64,000 nucleotides of DNA from WRMS01 sp038562165 (GTDB lineage: Bacteria > Bacillota > Peptococcia > DRI-13 > UBA5745), in assembly GCA_038562165.1 (NCBI GenBank), contig JBCFAO010000014.1:1-64000 (forward strand). Reading direction: 5' to 3'. Positions 24,249 through 32,056 of this stretch are shown here, piece after piece (position 1 is the first letter of the stretch; every line of letters starts with the position of its first letter). The notes beneath the pieces were generated by a model that was not told the DNA's origin, did no database searches, and saw only the letters and a list, made by a program, of their open reading frames with translations. The position numbers were made by a program, and so were the translations under genes.

Positions 24249-25250
24249 ATGAAAAAACTAGCAAAAAAAATTCTGGTATTATGTCTAATTGCGGTAATGA
24301 CCACAGGCCTGGCGGGAGCTGCTTTGGCAGCGGAAGATGTAGCGGTTAAAAACAGCACCGGCCATTTGTACACTATCCCCGGAGTCATCGCCAAGGAGAC
24401 CGTGGCTGTGGACAGAAGTTCTATAGATAATAGTATGGAAAATTATATTGAGTGGGTTTTTATATCTGCGGTTGATGGGCAAATGGAGCTATATACCGTT
24501 CCCGTCGGCACTACCATTGATATATCCGGTTTAGACTCTTATGGGGTTGCCGATATTCATTTGCGGGATGGCGTTTTAAAATACATTGACAATAGCGGAT
24601 TTGGCATGGCCGCCGCTTTGGATATCAAGTCTGAGCCCTCTGTGAATGGATTTACTAAAGGTTCCCGCGTGACCTTCCTCAAAGAGGGCTACTATGCCTT
24701 TGAGGCTTATCCGGGGGGCACTTGGTTAGGCGGCGACCGTCTCCTGCGTGTTGTCAAAGAAGAGGCCGCCCCGGGCAAACCTGCAGAAAAGCCTGCTGCT
24801 CAGGCCGCCGCCCAAGACAAGGGCATTACAGCTACACCCACCAACTCAAAAGTTCTGGTAAACGGAACGGCCATAGAATTTGACGCTTATACCATCAACG
24901 GCAATAACTATTTTAAGCTCCGGGATGTTGCCCAGGTTGTAAGCGGCTCCGCCAAACAGTTTGACGTAACCTGGGACGGTGGCAAAAACGCAATCAATCT
25001 TATTTCCGGCCAGGCCTATGCCACGGCAGGCGGCGCTCTTGAAAAAGGCGACGGTACCGCTAAAAAAGCTGAGGCCAATACTTCCGCCATTTATAAGGAT
25101 GGAGCGGCAGTTACCCTGGCCGCCTACACAATTAACGGCAACAATTTTTTCAAGCTCAGAGATTTAGGGGAGGCTTTTGGCTTCGATGTAGCCTGGGATA
25201 GCGCCAACAATGCTATTACCATTGATACCGCCGCCGGTCAGGCGGAATAA
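24249..25250 (+). CDS. Secreted protein with stalk (copper amine oxidase N-like) domain
   Basis: The product (333 residues) starts with a signal peptide (KKILVLCLIAVMTTGLAGAA), then a unique domain (about 25-170) and an Ala/Lys-rich linker, and ends in the same stalk module as the preceding protein: VLVNGTAIEFDAYTINGNNY and NGNNFFKLRDLGEAFGFDV. The two genes are clearly paralogous in their last ~150 residues, which points to duplication or domain shuffling. AAGGAG precedes the ATG chosen. They lie 37 bp apart and are probably co-transcribed. Confidence 0.8.
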   Translation: MKKLAKKILVLCLIAVMTTGLAGAALAAEDVAVKNSTGHLYTIPGVIAKETVAVDRSSIDNSMENYIEWVFISAVDGQMELYTVPVGTTIDISGLDSYGVADIHLRDGVLKYIDNSGFGMAAALDIKSEPSVNGFTKGSRVTFLKEGYYAFEAYPGGTWLGGDRLLRVVKEEAAPGKPAEKPAAQAAAQDKGITATPTNSKVLVNGTAIEFDAYTINGNNYFKLRDVAQVVSGSAKQFDVTWDGGKNAINLISGQAYATAGGALEKGDGTAKKAEANTSAIYKDGAAVTLAAYTINGNNFFKLRDLGEAFGFDVAWDSANNAITIDTAAGQAE

Positions 25251-25311
25251 GAAAGGTCGGTAAGCGGAAGTTTTACAGAATGAGCCGCTTCAAAGTTGAG
25301 CGCCATTTTGA

Positions 25312-25363
25312 GAGAGCCCTTTAAGAGAGCCCTTTAAGAGAACCCCTTGAGAGAACCCTTTGA
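25312..25363. repeat. 13-bp tandem repeat, four copies
   Basis: GAGAGCCCTTTAA occurs twice exactly (25312, 25325), then GAGAACCCCTTGA (25338) and GAGAACCCTTTGA (25351), followed by a partial unit. Confidence 0.9.
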
Positions 25364-25369
25364 GAGAGT

Positions 25370-25416
25370 GCCCCCGTATGAACGCTGGAACACAGTGTTT
25401 CATGCGGGGGCTTTAT
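25370..25416 (+). terminator. Terminator of the stalk-protein transcript
   Basis: GCCCCCGTATGAA pairs with TTTCATGCGGGGGC (one G-T, one bulge), with an inner CGCTG/CAGTG stem, followed by TTTATCATTT. Confidence 0.75.
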
Positions 25417-25497
25417 CATTTAGCGGCAGTGCTATTCAACTGCGCTGCCATTCAGCTGCGCTGCCATCCGGGGGCAATGCCCCCTTGGCGGATCTTT

Positions 25498-25845
25498 CTG
25501 TTCCATTTTTTCGGTTGTGTGCGGATTCTCGCCGTTTCCTGTGCATTTTTTTCGTTTGTATGCGCTTTCCGGGTTCGGCCTGTACATTTTTTGCGTTTGT
25601 GAGTGAATTGCAGCCGCTGCTGAGGCCTATTTTAGCCAAATCCAGGCCGATTCTGCACAATTTTTGCGGTTATGCGGTAATATCCTCTTCGCATTTTACA
25701 TACAAACGCAATTTTTGCTCACCCGACCCCGCCGATTTGCATACAAACGTAATTTTTGTACAGGCCAGGCGCCAAAACCGCATACAACCGAAATTTTTGC
25801 ACAGACAGTGCCAACAATGCATAAACAAACGAAAATTATATGGAA
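25498..25845. repeat. Array of facing ~25-bp elements on a 41-bp grid (locus 1)
   Basis: Consensus CTGTGCAAAAATTTCGGTTG plus TATGCG. Plus-strand copies have their CG(G/T)TTG core at 25512, 25553 and 25594 (exactly 41 bp apart) and one off-grid copy at 25667. Minus-strand copies have their CAA(A/C)CG core at 25703, 25744, 25785 and 25826, again exactly 41 bp apart; the last is degenerate. The ~15 bp between copies are unrelated. The same design recurs at 59592-59824. Confidence 0.85.
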
Positions 25846-25884
25846 AAATATTGAAAATATTCAGCGCAATTCCGCTGTTTCCCC

Positions 25885-25912
25885 TTGACAAATCGCTGAG
25901 AAAGTCTATAAT
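25885..25912 (+). promoter_or_regulatory. Sigma-A promoter of the acp-acc operon
   Basis: TTGACA (25885-25890), 16 bp, TATAAT (25907-25912). Both hexamers are perfect. Confidence 0.85.
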
Positions 25913-25920
25913 ATCCTTAA

Positions 25921-25954
25921 AATAATTTATCTAAAAATTTTTAGATAAATTATT
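25921..25954. promoter_or_regulatory. Perfect 34-bp palindromic operator
   Basis: Two 17-base arms, AATAATTTATCTAAAAA and its exact complement, begin 8 bp after the -10. This position overlaps the transcription start, so a bound protein would block initiation. The likely ligand is the MarR/FabT-like regulator encoded at the end of the operon. As RNA it could also form a 15-bp or longer hairpin in the 5' leader. Confidence 0.75.
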
Positions 25955-25997
25955 AGAACTATCTAGTCTATCAAATAAACGATAAAGGAATAGAGCT

Positions 25998-26222
25998 ATG
26001 TTTGAAAAAGTGCGTGATGTGATAGTGGAAACCCTGAAATGTGAGATTTCGGATATAACGCCTGAAGCTCGCCTGACCGAGGATTTGGATATTGACAGCC
26101 TTGATGCGGTGGAGATGGCTATGGCCCTTGAAGAAGCCCTTCAGGTAACGATCCCCGACGATGTGCTGGCCGACCTGAAGACCATAGGAGATTTGGTCAC
26201 TTACCTGGAGAATAATGCCTGA
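25998..26222 (+). CDS. acpP: Acyl carrier protein
   Basis: The 74-residue acidic protein has the DSLD motif (DIDSLDAVEMAMALEE, Ser36 region) that receives 4'-phosphopantetheine, and four predicted helices. It carries acyl chains in fatty acid synthesis. It is the first gene of the acc operon, behind a strong promoter and palindromic operator, with a terminator-like hairpin just after it that could raise its level relative to the downstream genes. RBS AAAGGAAT precedes the ATG. Confidence 0.95.
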   Translation: MFEKVRDVIVETLKCEISDITPEARLTEDLDIDSLDAVEMAMALEEALQVTIPDDVLADLKTIGDLVTYLENNA

Positions 26223-26265
26223 GCCGGAGATCGCACTATTGTTCGCCTTGCCGGCCCAATTGCAG

Positions 26266-26288
26266 AAAAGCGGCCTCGGCCGCTTTTT
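26266..26288 (+). terminator. Hairpin terminator/attenuator between acpP and accB
   Basis: AAAAGCGGCC / GGCCGCTTTT, ten paired bases closing on a tight TC centre, then TTTTT. Because accB follows at once without its own obvious promoter, read-through is expected, giving excess acpP mRNA. Confidence 0.8.
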
Positions 26289-26311
26289 ATGATGAAAGGA
26301 GGTTTTTGCTG

Positions 26312-26800
26312 ATGAACCAGCAGGAACTGCAAGCTCTGATGCAGAGCTTTGAAGCAACGACTCTTACCCGATTGGAATATGAAGAAAATGGCCTTCGCCT
26401 GGTACTGGAAAGGGCAGCCTTCCCTATAACGGCAGCTTCGCCTGCTCCTGTTATGGCGCCTGCCGGCGCTGCAGCAACGGCACTGCCGGCCTCCCCTGCC
26501 ACGGTCCCCGGGACCGCCTCAGCTAATGCTGTTCCTGCAGCAGCCCCAGCCCCCGCTGGCGGCAACTATATCAAGGCCCCTGTGGTAGGCACCTTTTATG
26601 TTGCTCCCTCGCCGGAATCTGCACCTTTCGTCACCGTGGGCAGTTCTGTGAAAAAGGGCGATACTGTATGTATACTTGAGGCCATGAAGATGATCAACGA
26701 GGTGCCGGCCCCCTGCGATTGCGTGATCGAAGAGGTTTTGCTGGCCGACGGCGCCCTGGCCGGCTTTGATGACGGCCTGTTCCGCATACGGGAGCTATAA
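26312..26800 (+). CDS. accB: Biotin carboxyl carrier protein of acetyl-CoA carboxylase
   Basis: The 162-residue protein has an N-terminal helical segment, an Ala/Pro-rich linker (about 40-83) and a C-terminal biotinyl domain with EAMKM, Lys126 being the biotinylated residue. Its 'thumb' residues and the APVVGTFYVAPSPESAPFV segment are typical of AccB. AAAGGAGG lies nine bases upstream of the chosen ATG. It is immediately followed by accC (3 bp gap). Confidence 0.95.
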   Translation: MNQQELQALMQSFEATTLTRLEYEENGLRLVLERAAFPITAASPAPVMAPAGAAATALPASPATVPGTASANAVPAAAPAPAGGNYIKAPVVGTFYVAPSPESAPFVTVGSSVKKGDTVCILEAMKMINEVPAPCDCVIEEVLLADGALAGFDDGLFRIREL

Positions 26801-26803
26801 GTT

Positions 26804-28195
26804 ATGTTCAGAAGAATCCTGATTGCCAATAGGGGCGAGATTGCGGTGCGCATATTGCGTACCTGCAACGAGCTGGGGATTGAAACCGTGGCGGTTTATT
26901 CCACCGCCGACGAAAATGCCCTGCATGTACAATTGGCTGCAAAGGCTGTCTGCATCGGGCCGCCGAAAGCCGCAGATAGCTATTTGAACCAGCAAGCCAT
27001 TCTCAGCGCCGCCCTGGGCAGCGGCTGCCAGGCCATCCACCCCGGCTACGGCTTTTTATCGGAGAATGCCGAATTTGCCGATCTTTGTGCAAAATACGGC
27101 TTAGTCTTTATAGGGCCGGAGGGGGAGGTTATCCGCCGCATGGGCAATAAGGCGGCGGCCCGGGCGCTGATGCAAGAGGCCGGCGTGCCGGTGGTGCCGG
27201 GTTCTGAGGGGACGGTGGCTAATGCTGAAGAGGCTGCTGCCGTAGCGGCAGCTATCGGCTATCCTGTGCTGCTGAAAGCCAGTGCCGGCGGCGGCGGCCG
27301 GGGTATGCGCCGGGTGTTTGAGGCCGGCCAGATGACTGCCAGCTTTGCCGCCGCCCAGGCTGAGGCGGTGAGTTGCTTCGGCAACGGCGAAATGTATGTG
27401 GAAAAGCTGATTCTGCAGCCCCGCCATATCGAATTTCAAATTCTGGCCGACAGTGCCGGCAATGTCGTTCACCTTGGGGAGCGGGATTGCTCCATTCAGC
27501 GAAAAAACCAAAAGCTTATCGAGGAATCGCCTTCCCGGGCCCTGACGCCCCAGTTGCGCCGCCGGATGGGAGAGGATGCGGTGCGGGCTGCTAAAGCTTG
27601 TGGCTACCGGGGGGCCGGTACCATCGAATTTGTGTTGGATAAAGAGGGCCATTACTACTTCATTGAGATGAACACCCGGATTCAGGTGGAGCATCCCGTA
27701 ACCGAAATGCTCACCGGCCTGGATTTGATTCGGGAGCAGTTGCGCATTGCGGCGGGTTTGCCTCTGGCCTTCAGTCAGGAAGAGGTGGCTTTCAGAGGCC
27801 ATGCCATTGAAGTGCGGATTAATGCCGAAGACCCGGCGAAGGATTTTCGGCCCACACCGGGTAAAACCGGATTTTTGCATTTCCCCGGGGGCTGCGGCGT
27901 ACGGGTGGATTCAGCCCTTTATCCCGGCAGTGTGCTAAGCCCTTATTACGATTCTATGGTAGCGAAGATTATTGTACAGGGCCAGAGCCGGTTGCAGGCT
28001 ATTCGCCGGATGCGCCGGGCTTTGGAGGAATTGGTTGTGGAGGGCTACCCCACCGTTGCGGAGTTGGCCCACCTGATCTTATTTCACCCCGATTTTTTAC
28101 GGGGTAACTATGACACCAGCTTTTTGGAGCAGCATCTTGATGATCTGCTCCAGGTGAGCAAGGGCGAGGAAATAAAGGAGAAGGCCGATGATTGA
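26804..28195 (+). CDS. accC: Biotin carboxylase subunit of acetyl-CoA carboxylase
   Basis: The 463-residue protein has the full biotin carboxylase layout: N-terminal FRRILIANRGEIAVRILRTC, ATP-grasp with the glycine-rich loop KASAGGGGRGMR, EKLILQPRHIEFQILAD, and the catalytic EMNTRIQVEHPVTE. It carboxylates biotin on AccB with ATP and bicarbonate. Length is slightly above the usual ~450 because of a charged C-terminal tail. Its stop overlaps the accD start by 8 bp, indicating coupled translation. Confidence 0.97.
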   Translation: MFRRILIANRGEIAVRILRTCNELGIETVAVYSTADENALHVQLAAKAVCIGPPKAADSYLNQQAILSAALGSGCQAIHPGYGFLSENAEFADLCAKYGLVFIGPEGEVIRRMGNKAAARALMQEAGVPVVPGSEGTVANAEEAAAVAAAIGYPVLLKASAGGGGRGMRRVFEAGQMTASFAAAQAEAVSCFGNGEMYVEKLILQPRHIEFQILADSAGNVVHLGERDCSIQRKNQKLIEESPSRALTPQLRRRMGEDAVRAAKACGYRGAGTIEFVLDKEGHYYFIEMNTRIQVEHPVTEMLTGLDLIREQLRIAAGLPLAFSQEEVAFRGHAIEVRINAEDPAKDFRPTPGKTGFLHFPGGCGVRVDSALYPGSVLSPYYDSMVAKIIVQGQSRLQAIRRMRRALEELVVEGYPTVAELAHLILFHPDFLRGNYDTSFLEQHLDDLLQVSKGEEIKEKADD

Positions 28196-29069
28196 CTTTT
28201 TTAAAGGGCGCCGCCAGAAGCTGCTGCAGCTTAAAGTTTGGCGGGAAAACGCCGTACAAAAAAAAGCCGCCCCCTCTGCCCAGGATGTTTTTGAACAATG
28301 TTCCGAATGTAACGGGGTAGCGGCCAAGGCGGATTGGGCGAAAAACCTTTCTGTCTGTCCGGAATGCGGCGCTCACCGGCCCTTAGGCGCTTATCAGCGG
28401 CTGGCCCTGCTGTTGGATCAGGGCAGCTTTCGGGAGTTGAATGAGAATCTGGTTGCCGGTGATCCTTTAGATTTTGAAGGTTATCCCGAGAAGAAAAGGA
28501 GCCTGCAAAAACGCAGCGGACTTCGGGAAGCCATCGTAACGGCCAAAGGCAAGATTGAAGGGTTTACCGCTATTGTAGCAGTGATGGATGGCCGCTTTCT
28601 GATGGGCAGCATGGGCATTGCCGTAGGTGAAAAGGTTACCCGGGCGGCGGAGACGGCAGCCAAGGAAAAGCTGCCGCTGATCATCTTCTGTGCTTCCGGC
28701 GGCGCCCGCATGCAAGAAGGTATTCTTTCGTTGATGCAGATGGCTAAAACCGCAGCAGCCATTGAAAAGTTTCAGCAGGCGGGAGGCCTCTATATTGCCT
28801 GCCTGACCCACCCCACTACCGGCGGCGTTACCGCCAGCTTTGCTTCTCTGGGAGACTTCACCTTAGCCGAGCCCAATGCTCTGATCGGCTTTGCCGGTCC
28901 CCGGGTCATTGAGCAAACCATAGGCCAGGCGCTGCCGGAAGGCTTTCAGCGGGCGGAATACCTTGAGGACCACGGTTTTATTGATGCCGTAGTACCGCGA
29001 AAGGATATGAAGGCAACCCTGGGGCAGTTGCTGCGTCTGCATCGGAAAGGAGGCGCCCGCCATGGATGA
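28188..29069 (+). CDS. accD: Acetyl-CoA carboxylase carboxyltransferase subunit beta
   Basis: The 293-residue protein has the N-terminal four-cysteine zinc finger (Cys38, Cys41, Cys57, Cys60) and the crotonase-fold carboxyltransferase domain with FCASGGARMQEG, THPTTGGVTASFASLGD and AEPNALIGFAGPRVIEQT. With AccA it transfers the carboxyl group from biotin to acetyl-CoA. It overlaps accC and accA by 8 bp each. Confidence 0.97.
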   Translation: MIDFFKGRRQKLLQLKVWRENAVQKKAAPSAQDVFEQCSECNGVAAKADWAKNLSVCPECGAHRPLGAYQRLALLLDQGSFRELNENLVAGDPLDFEGYPEKKRSLQKRSGLREAIVTAKGKIEGFTAIVAVMDGRFLMGSMGIAVGEKVTRAAETAAKEKLPLIIFCASGGARMQEGILSLMQMAKTAAAIEKFQQAGGLYIACLTHPTTGGVTASFASLGDFTLAEPNALIGFAGPRVIEQTIGQALPEGFQRAEYLEDHGFIDAVVPRKDMKATLGQLLRLHRKGGARHG

Positions 29070-30168
29070 TACAAGGACAGTTAACCTGAACAACGGGACA
29101 GGAGCAGATAACGGGGCTCAAGAGGATATCAGCGTTAAAGCAGAAAATGGGGCCGGAGTGGACAGTACGGTTAAAGAAAGTACGGTTAAAGCAGAGATTA
29201 CGGTTAAAACGGAGGACATGGTCGAAACGGAGGATGCGGCTGAAACTGCTGTTTTGCCGGCGGCGGCCCCGCCAGTTGCAGATAATCGGGCAGTGGCAGG
29301 CAATGGCGATAAAGCGGCGCAAGTGGCGGAAGAGACGAAAAAGGCACTCACCCCCGCCCAGCGGGTGGCTCTGGCCCGGTCAATCAGCCGTCCCGGCACC
29401 ATGCAGTTTATCAAGGCGTTGTTCACGGATTTCTTTGAGCAAAAAGGGGACCGGCTGGGCGGCGAAGACCCTGCTATTTTAGGGGGCGTTGCTCTGTTTC
29501 ACGGTCAGCCGGTAACGGTGCTGGGCCACCGCAAAGGCAAAAGCCTGGATGAGAATGTGCGCTGCCGCTTCGGCATGCCTACGGCGGAGGGCTACCGCAA
29601 GGTACAGCGCCTGCTGCGGGCAGCGGAGAAATTCCGCCGTCCCGTTATTACCTTTATCGATACGCCGGGGGCTTATCCCGGTTTGGAAGCTGAAGCCCGG
29701 GGCCAGGGTGAGGCTATTGCCCGCTGTTTGGCCCTGATGAGCACGCTGAAAACACCCCTTTTGACTGTGGTCATCGGCGAAGGCGGCTCCGGCGGCGCTT
29801 TGGCTTTAGCAATGGGCAACCGGGTGCTGATGCTGGAAAACGCAGTCTATTCCATCCTTTCGCCGGAGGGTTTTGCCTCAATTTTGTGGAAGGATAAAAA
29901 CCGGGCCGGCGAGGCTTGCGATGTAATGAAGCTGACGGCAGCGGACCTCCTGAAGCTGGGGGTCATCGATGAGATTTTACCGGAGCCGGAGGGCGGCGCC
30001 CGGTCTGCGGGGCCCGGAGCTAAAGAGATTTTCCGGACAGTAGACAGGGCCCTGCAAAGACATCTGACGGAGCTGCAAAAGCAATCTGATCCCGCCCGGG
30101 CCCGTTACCAGAAATTTAGAGGTATGGGCAACAGCTTTTTGCAGGTTGCGTCAAAGGAGAACTTATGA
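29062..30168 (+). CDS. accA: Acetyl-CoA carboxylase carboxyltransferase subunit alpha, with N-terminal extension
   Basis: Residues ~95-350 are a standard AccA domain: LTPAQRVALARSISRPGTMQ, HRKGKSLDENVRCRFGMPT, FIDTPGAYPG and VIGEGGSGGALAL. The first ~90 residues are an extra low-complexity segment rich in Glu, Val, Thr and Lys (repeats of the TVKAE type) with no place in the family. The start is supported by AAAGGAGG before the ATG that overlaps accD, so the extension is probably translated. Its stop overlaps the next start (ATGA). Confidence 0.95.
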   Translation: MDDTRTVNLNNGTGADNGAQEDISVKAENGAGVDSTVKESTVKAEITVKTEDMVETEDAAETAVLPAAAPPVADNRAVAGNGDKAAQVAEETKKALTPAQRVALARSISRPGTMQFIKALFTDFFEQKGDRLGGEDPAILGGVALFHGQPVTVLGHRKGKSLDENVRCRFGMPTAEGYRKVQRLLRAAEKFRRPVITFIDTPGAYPGLEAEARGQGEAIARCLALMSTLKTPLLTVVIGEGGSGGALALAMGNRVLMLENAVYSILSPEGFASILWKDKNRAGEACDVMKLTAADLLKLGVIDEILPEPEGGARSAGPGAKEIFRTVDRALQRHLTELQKQSDPARARYQKFRGMGNSFLQVASKENL

Positions 30169-31304
30169 GCGAAAATCTAAGTGAAAAACAAAATGAAAAG
30201 CGAAATGAACGAAAAGGCCTGCCCATGAGCATAAGCCTTGGCGGTAAAGTTTTGGAACTGCCCATATTGCAAGGAGGTATGGGTATTGGCGTTTCTCTGG
30301 GCTCCCTTGCCGGAGCGGTAGCTGCCTGCGGCGGTATGGGTACCATCAGTACCGCAATGGCCGGCTTTAATGAGCCGGATTATGCCGAGGATCCGGAGGG
30401 GGCTAATCTAAGAGCCCTGACCCGGGAGATCCGGCGGGCCAAGGAGATAGCAGGGGGCCGGGGCCTGGTGGCGATTAATGCTATGGTGGCTACCACGCAA
30501 TATGCCGATAGTATAAGAACGGCTATAGCTGCCGGCGCTGACGCCGTTGTTTCCGGCGCCGGACTGCCTTTGGATTTGCCGGCCATTGCGGCGGCGGCAA
30601 AGGCCGACACACTTCTGGCTCCTATTGTATCCAGTGGCAGAGCTGCCGCTACCATCTGCCGCCTCTGGGAAAAGCGCTACCATGTTTTGCCGGGTTTCGT
30701 AGTGGTAGAAGGCGGTGAGGCCGGCGGCCATCTTGGTTTTGCCAAAGAAGATTTATTGGCGGGCAGTGTTGCTCCCCTGGAAACCCTGGTGGCCGAGGTG
30801 GCAGCAGCATTAGAACCTTTTGAGGAGCGGGCAGGAAGACGGATTCCCGTATTTGCCGCCGGCGGCGTTTGGGATGGGGCCGATGCCGCCCGTCTTGCCG
30901 CTTGCGGTGCAGCAGGCATACAGATTGCCACTCGTTTAATTGCCACCTATGAATGCGATGCTTGCCAGGAATTAAAGGACATTTTGATCGCCGCCAAAAA
31001 AGAGGATATTCAGTTGGTGCAAAGTCCGGTAGGCATGCCGGGCCGGGCCCTGAGAACGCCTTTGATCCGGCGGCTGGAGGCGGGAGAGCCTGCTCCCTCA
31101 GCCGGCTGTACCGGCTGCCTGATACCTTGTCCCCGGGCTAAAGCGCCTTACTGTATCTCAGAGGCCTTGGTCGCCGCAGTCCGGGGTGATGTGGAAAACG
31201 GATTATTCTTTTGCGGCTCCAACGCCTGGCGGCTGGAGGGTATGCACCGCGTGGCCGATGTGTTAGAATCGATTATGGCTGAATGGAATGATGCTGCCTG
31301 TTGA
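30165..31304 (+). CDS. FMN-dependent FabK / nitronate monooxygenase-like protein
   Basis: The 379-residue TIM-barrel flavoprotein has LPILQGGMGIGVSLGSLAGA near its N-terminus, VVEGGEAGGHLGF and FAAGGVWDGADA for FMN phosphate binding. It ends with a Cys-rich tail (CTGCLIPCPRAKAPYC) seen in a clostridial branch of the nitronate monooxygenase family. Position as the last enzyme of the acc operon suggests enoyl-ACP reductase (FabK) or another acyl-thioester role rather than nitronate oxidation, but sequence alone cannot decide. The first ~20 residues are charged and may be a non-conserved leader, with a second Met at residue 21. Confidence 0.8.
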   Translation: MSENLSEKQNEKRNERKGLPMSISLGGKVLELPILQGGMGIGVSLGSLAGAVAACGGMGTISTAMAGFNEPDYAEDPEGANLRALTREIRRAKEIAGGRGLVAINAMVATTQYADSIRTAIAAGADAVVSGAGLPLDLPAIAAAAKADTLLAPIVSSGRAAATICRLWEKRYHVLPGFVVVEGGEAGGHLGFAKEDLLAGSVAPLETLVAEVAAALEPFEERAGRRIPVFAAGGVWDGADAARLAACGAAGIQIATRLIATYECDACQELKDILIAAKKEDIQLVQSPVGMPGRALRTPLIRRLEAGEPAPSAGCTGCLIPCPRAKAPYCISEALVAAVRGDVENGLFFCGSNAWRLEGMHRVADVLESIMAEWNDAAC

Positions 31305-31364
31305 GACAATGGCTGTCCGCGGTTCATTTCAGAAAAAGCTGCCGAGAGGAGGAATCCGGTATTT

Positions 31365-31838
31365 ATGCTGGATTATCAGTTCGCTACCGTGTATTCTAAA
31401 TTTAAGCTGCACTTTTACCGGAAAATCTTTGGCCATTTTCAGAGCAGAGAAGCCAGCCTGACTACGGTGGAAACCTTTTGCATGGAGATTATCCAAGCCC
31501 TGGATAAACCTACGGTAAATGAGTTTGCCTGCTTCGTGCAAATATCCTCGCCCAATGCCGCCTATAAGGTCAACAGCCTGATTCAAAAAGGCTATCTGCG
31601 GAAGACCCGCTCAAAGGATGACCGCCGGGAATACCATCTGGAGCCTACGCAAAAGTACATCGACTACTACAATATCAGTTATAGCTATCTGGCTACCGTC
31701 ATGAACCGCATTAAGGAGCGGTTTACCGCCGAAGAGGTGGCCCGCTTGGAAGAGATGCTGCAGATTATTTCCACGGAGCTGATGCCGGAAATCGAGCTGC
31801 CGGACAAAAGCAGCAAGGAAGCGGCGCCTTTGCTATGA
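31365..31838 (+). CDS. MarR-family regulator (FabT-like)
   Basis: The 157-residue protein has a winged helix-turn-helix: the recognition region QISSPNAAYKVNSLIQKGYL and wing RSKDDRREYHL are typical of MarR. It closes the acc operon and is the natural candidate to bind the 34-bp palindrome at the operon's promoter, giving feedback control of malonyl-CoA supply as FabT does in streptococci. AGGAGG lies 12 bases upstream of the ATG. Confidence 0.85.
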   Translation: MLDYQFATVYSKFKLHFYRKIFGHFQSREASLTTVETFCMEIIQALDKPTVNEFACFVQISSPNAAYKVNSLIQKGYLRKTRSKDDRREYHLEPTQKYIDYYNISYSYLATVMNRIKERFTAEEVARLEEMLQIISTELMPEIELPDKSSKEAAPLL

Positions 31839-31974
31839 GCCTGACCGGCGGCTGTACACTGCCTTTTTGCTGCATCTAGCGTATCGCTTAAGGAAATAGC
31901 ACTGCCCTGAGCCTGAGTCTCTAAATTTTCCTGGGATTTATCGCAATGGACCGCGGCTTTTTTTGGCCATGCCC

Positions 31975-32003
31975 TTGCAATGGCCAAAAGACCGTGCTAT
32001 ACT
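31975..32003 (+). promoter_or_regulatory. Sigma-A promoter for rpmE
   Basis: TTGCAA (31975-31980), 17 bp, TATACT (31998-32003). The -35 lies within a 10-bp inverted repeat (TTTTGGCCAT / ATGGCCAAAA, 31961-31989). A small GGGTC/GACCC leader hairpin follows at 32019-32032. Confidence 0.65.
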
Positions 32004-32056
32004 AAATATCTGTAATGTGGGTCGGCGGACCCCTTGGAAAGAGGTGAAAGAGAGTT

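Larger units (their letters stand above)
25251..25997. other. 750-bp gene-free region with repeats and acp promoter
   Basis: No real gene is visible. In order it contains a 13-bp tandem repeat (25312-25363), a terminator (25370-25416), GC-rich hairpins around 25469-25482, a 41-bp-periodic array of facing elements (25498-25845), a sigma-A promoter (25885-25912) and a perfect 34-bp palindrome (25921-25954). Confidence 0.75.

Noticed and set aside
25498..25845. CRISPR array
   Set aside because: Repeat-like units are about 25 bp with about 15-bp gaps, vary in sequence, and switch orientation halfway. No cas genes are in the window.
25347..25925. Open frame of about 190 codons on the plus strand
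   Set aside because: It runs through a terminator and the 41-bp-periodic repeats and ends after the acp promoter. There is no ribosome-binding site, and the 41-bp period is not a multiple of three.
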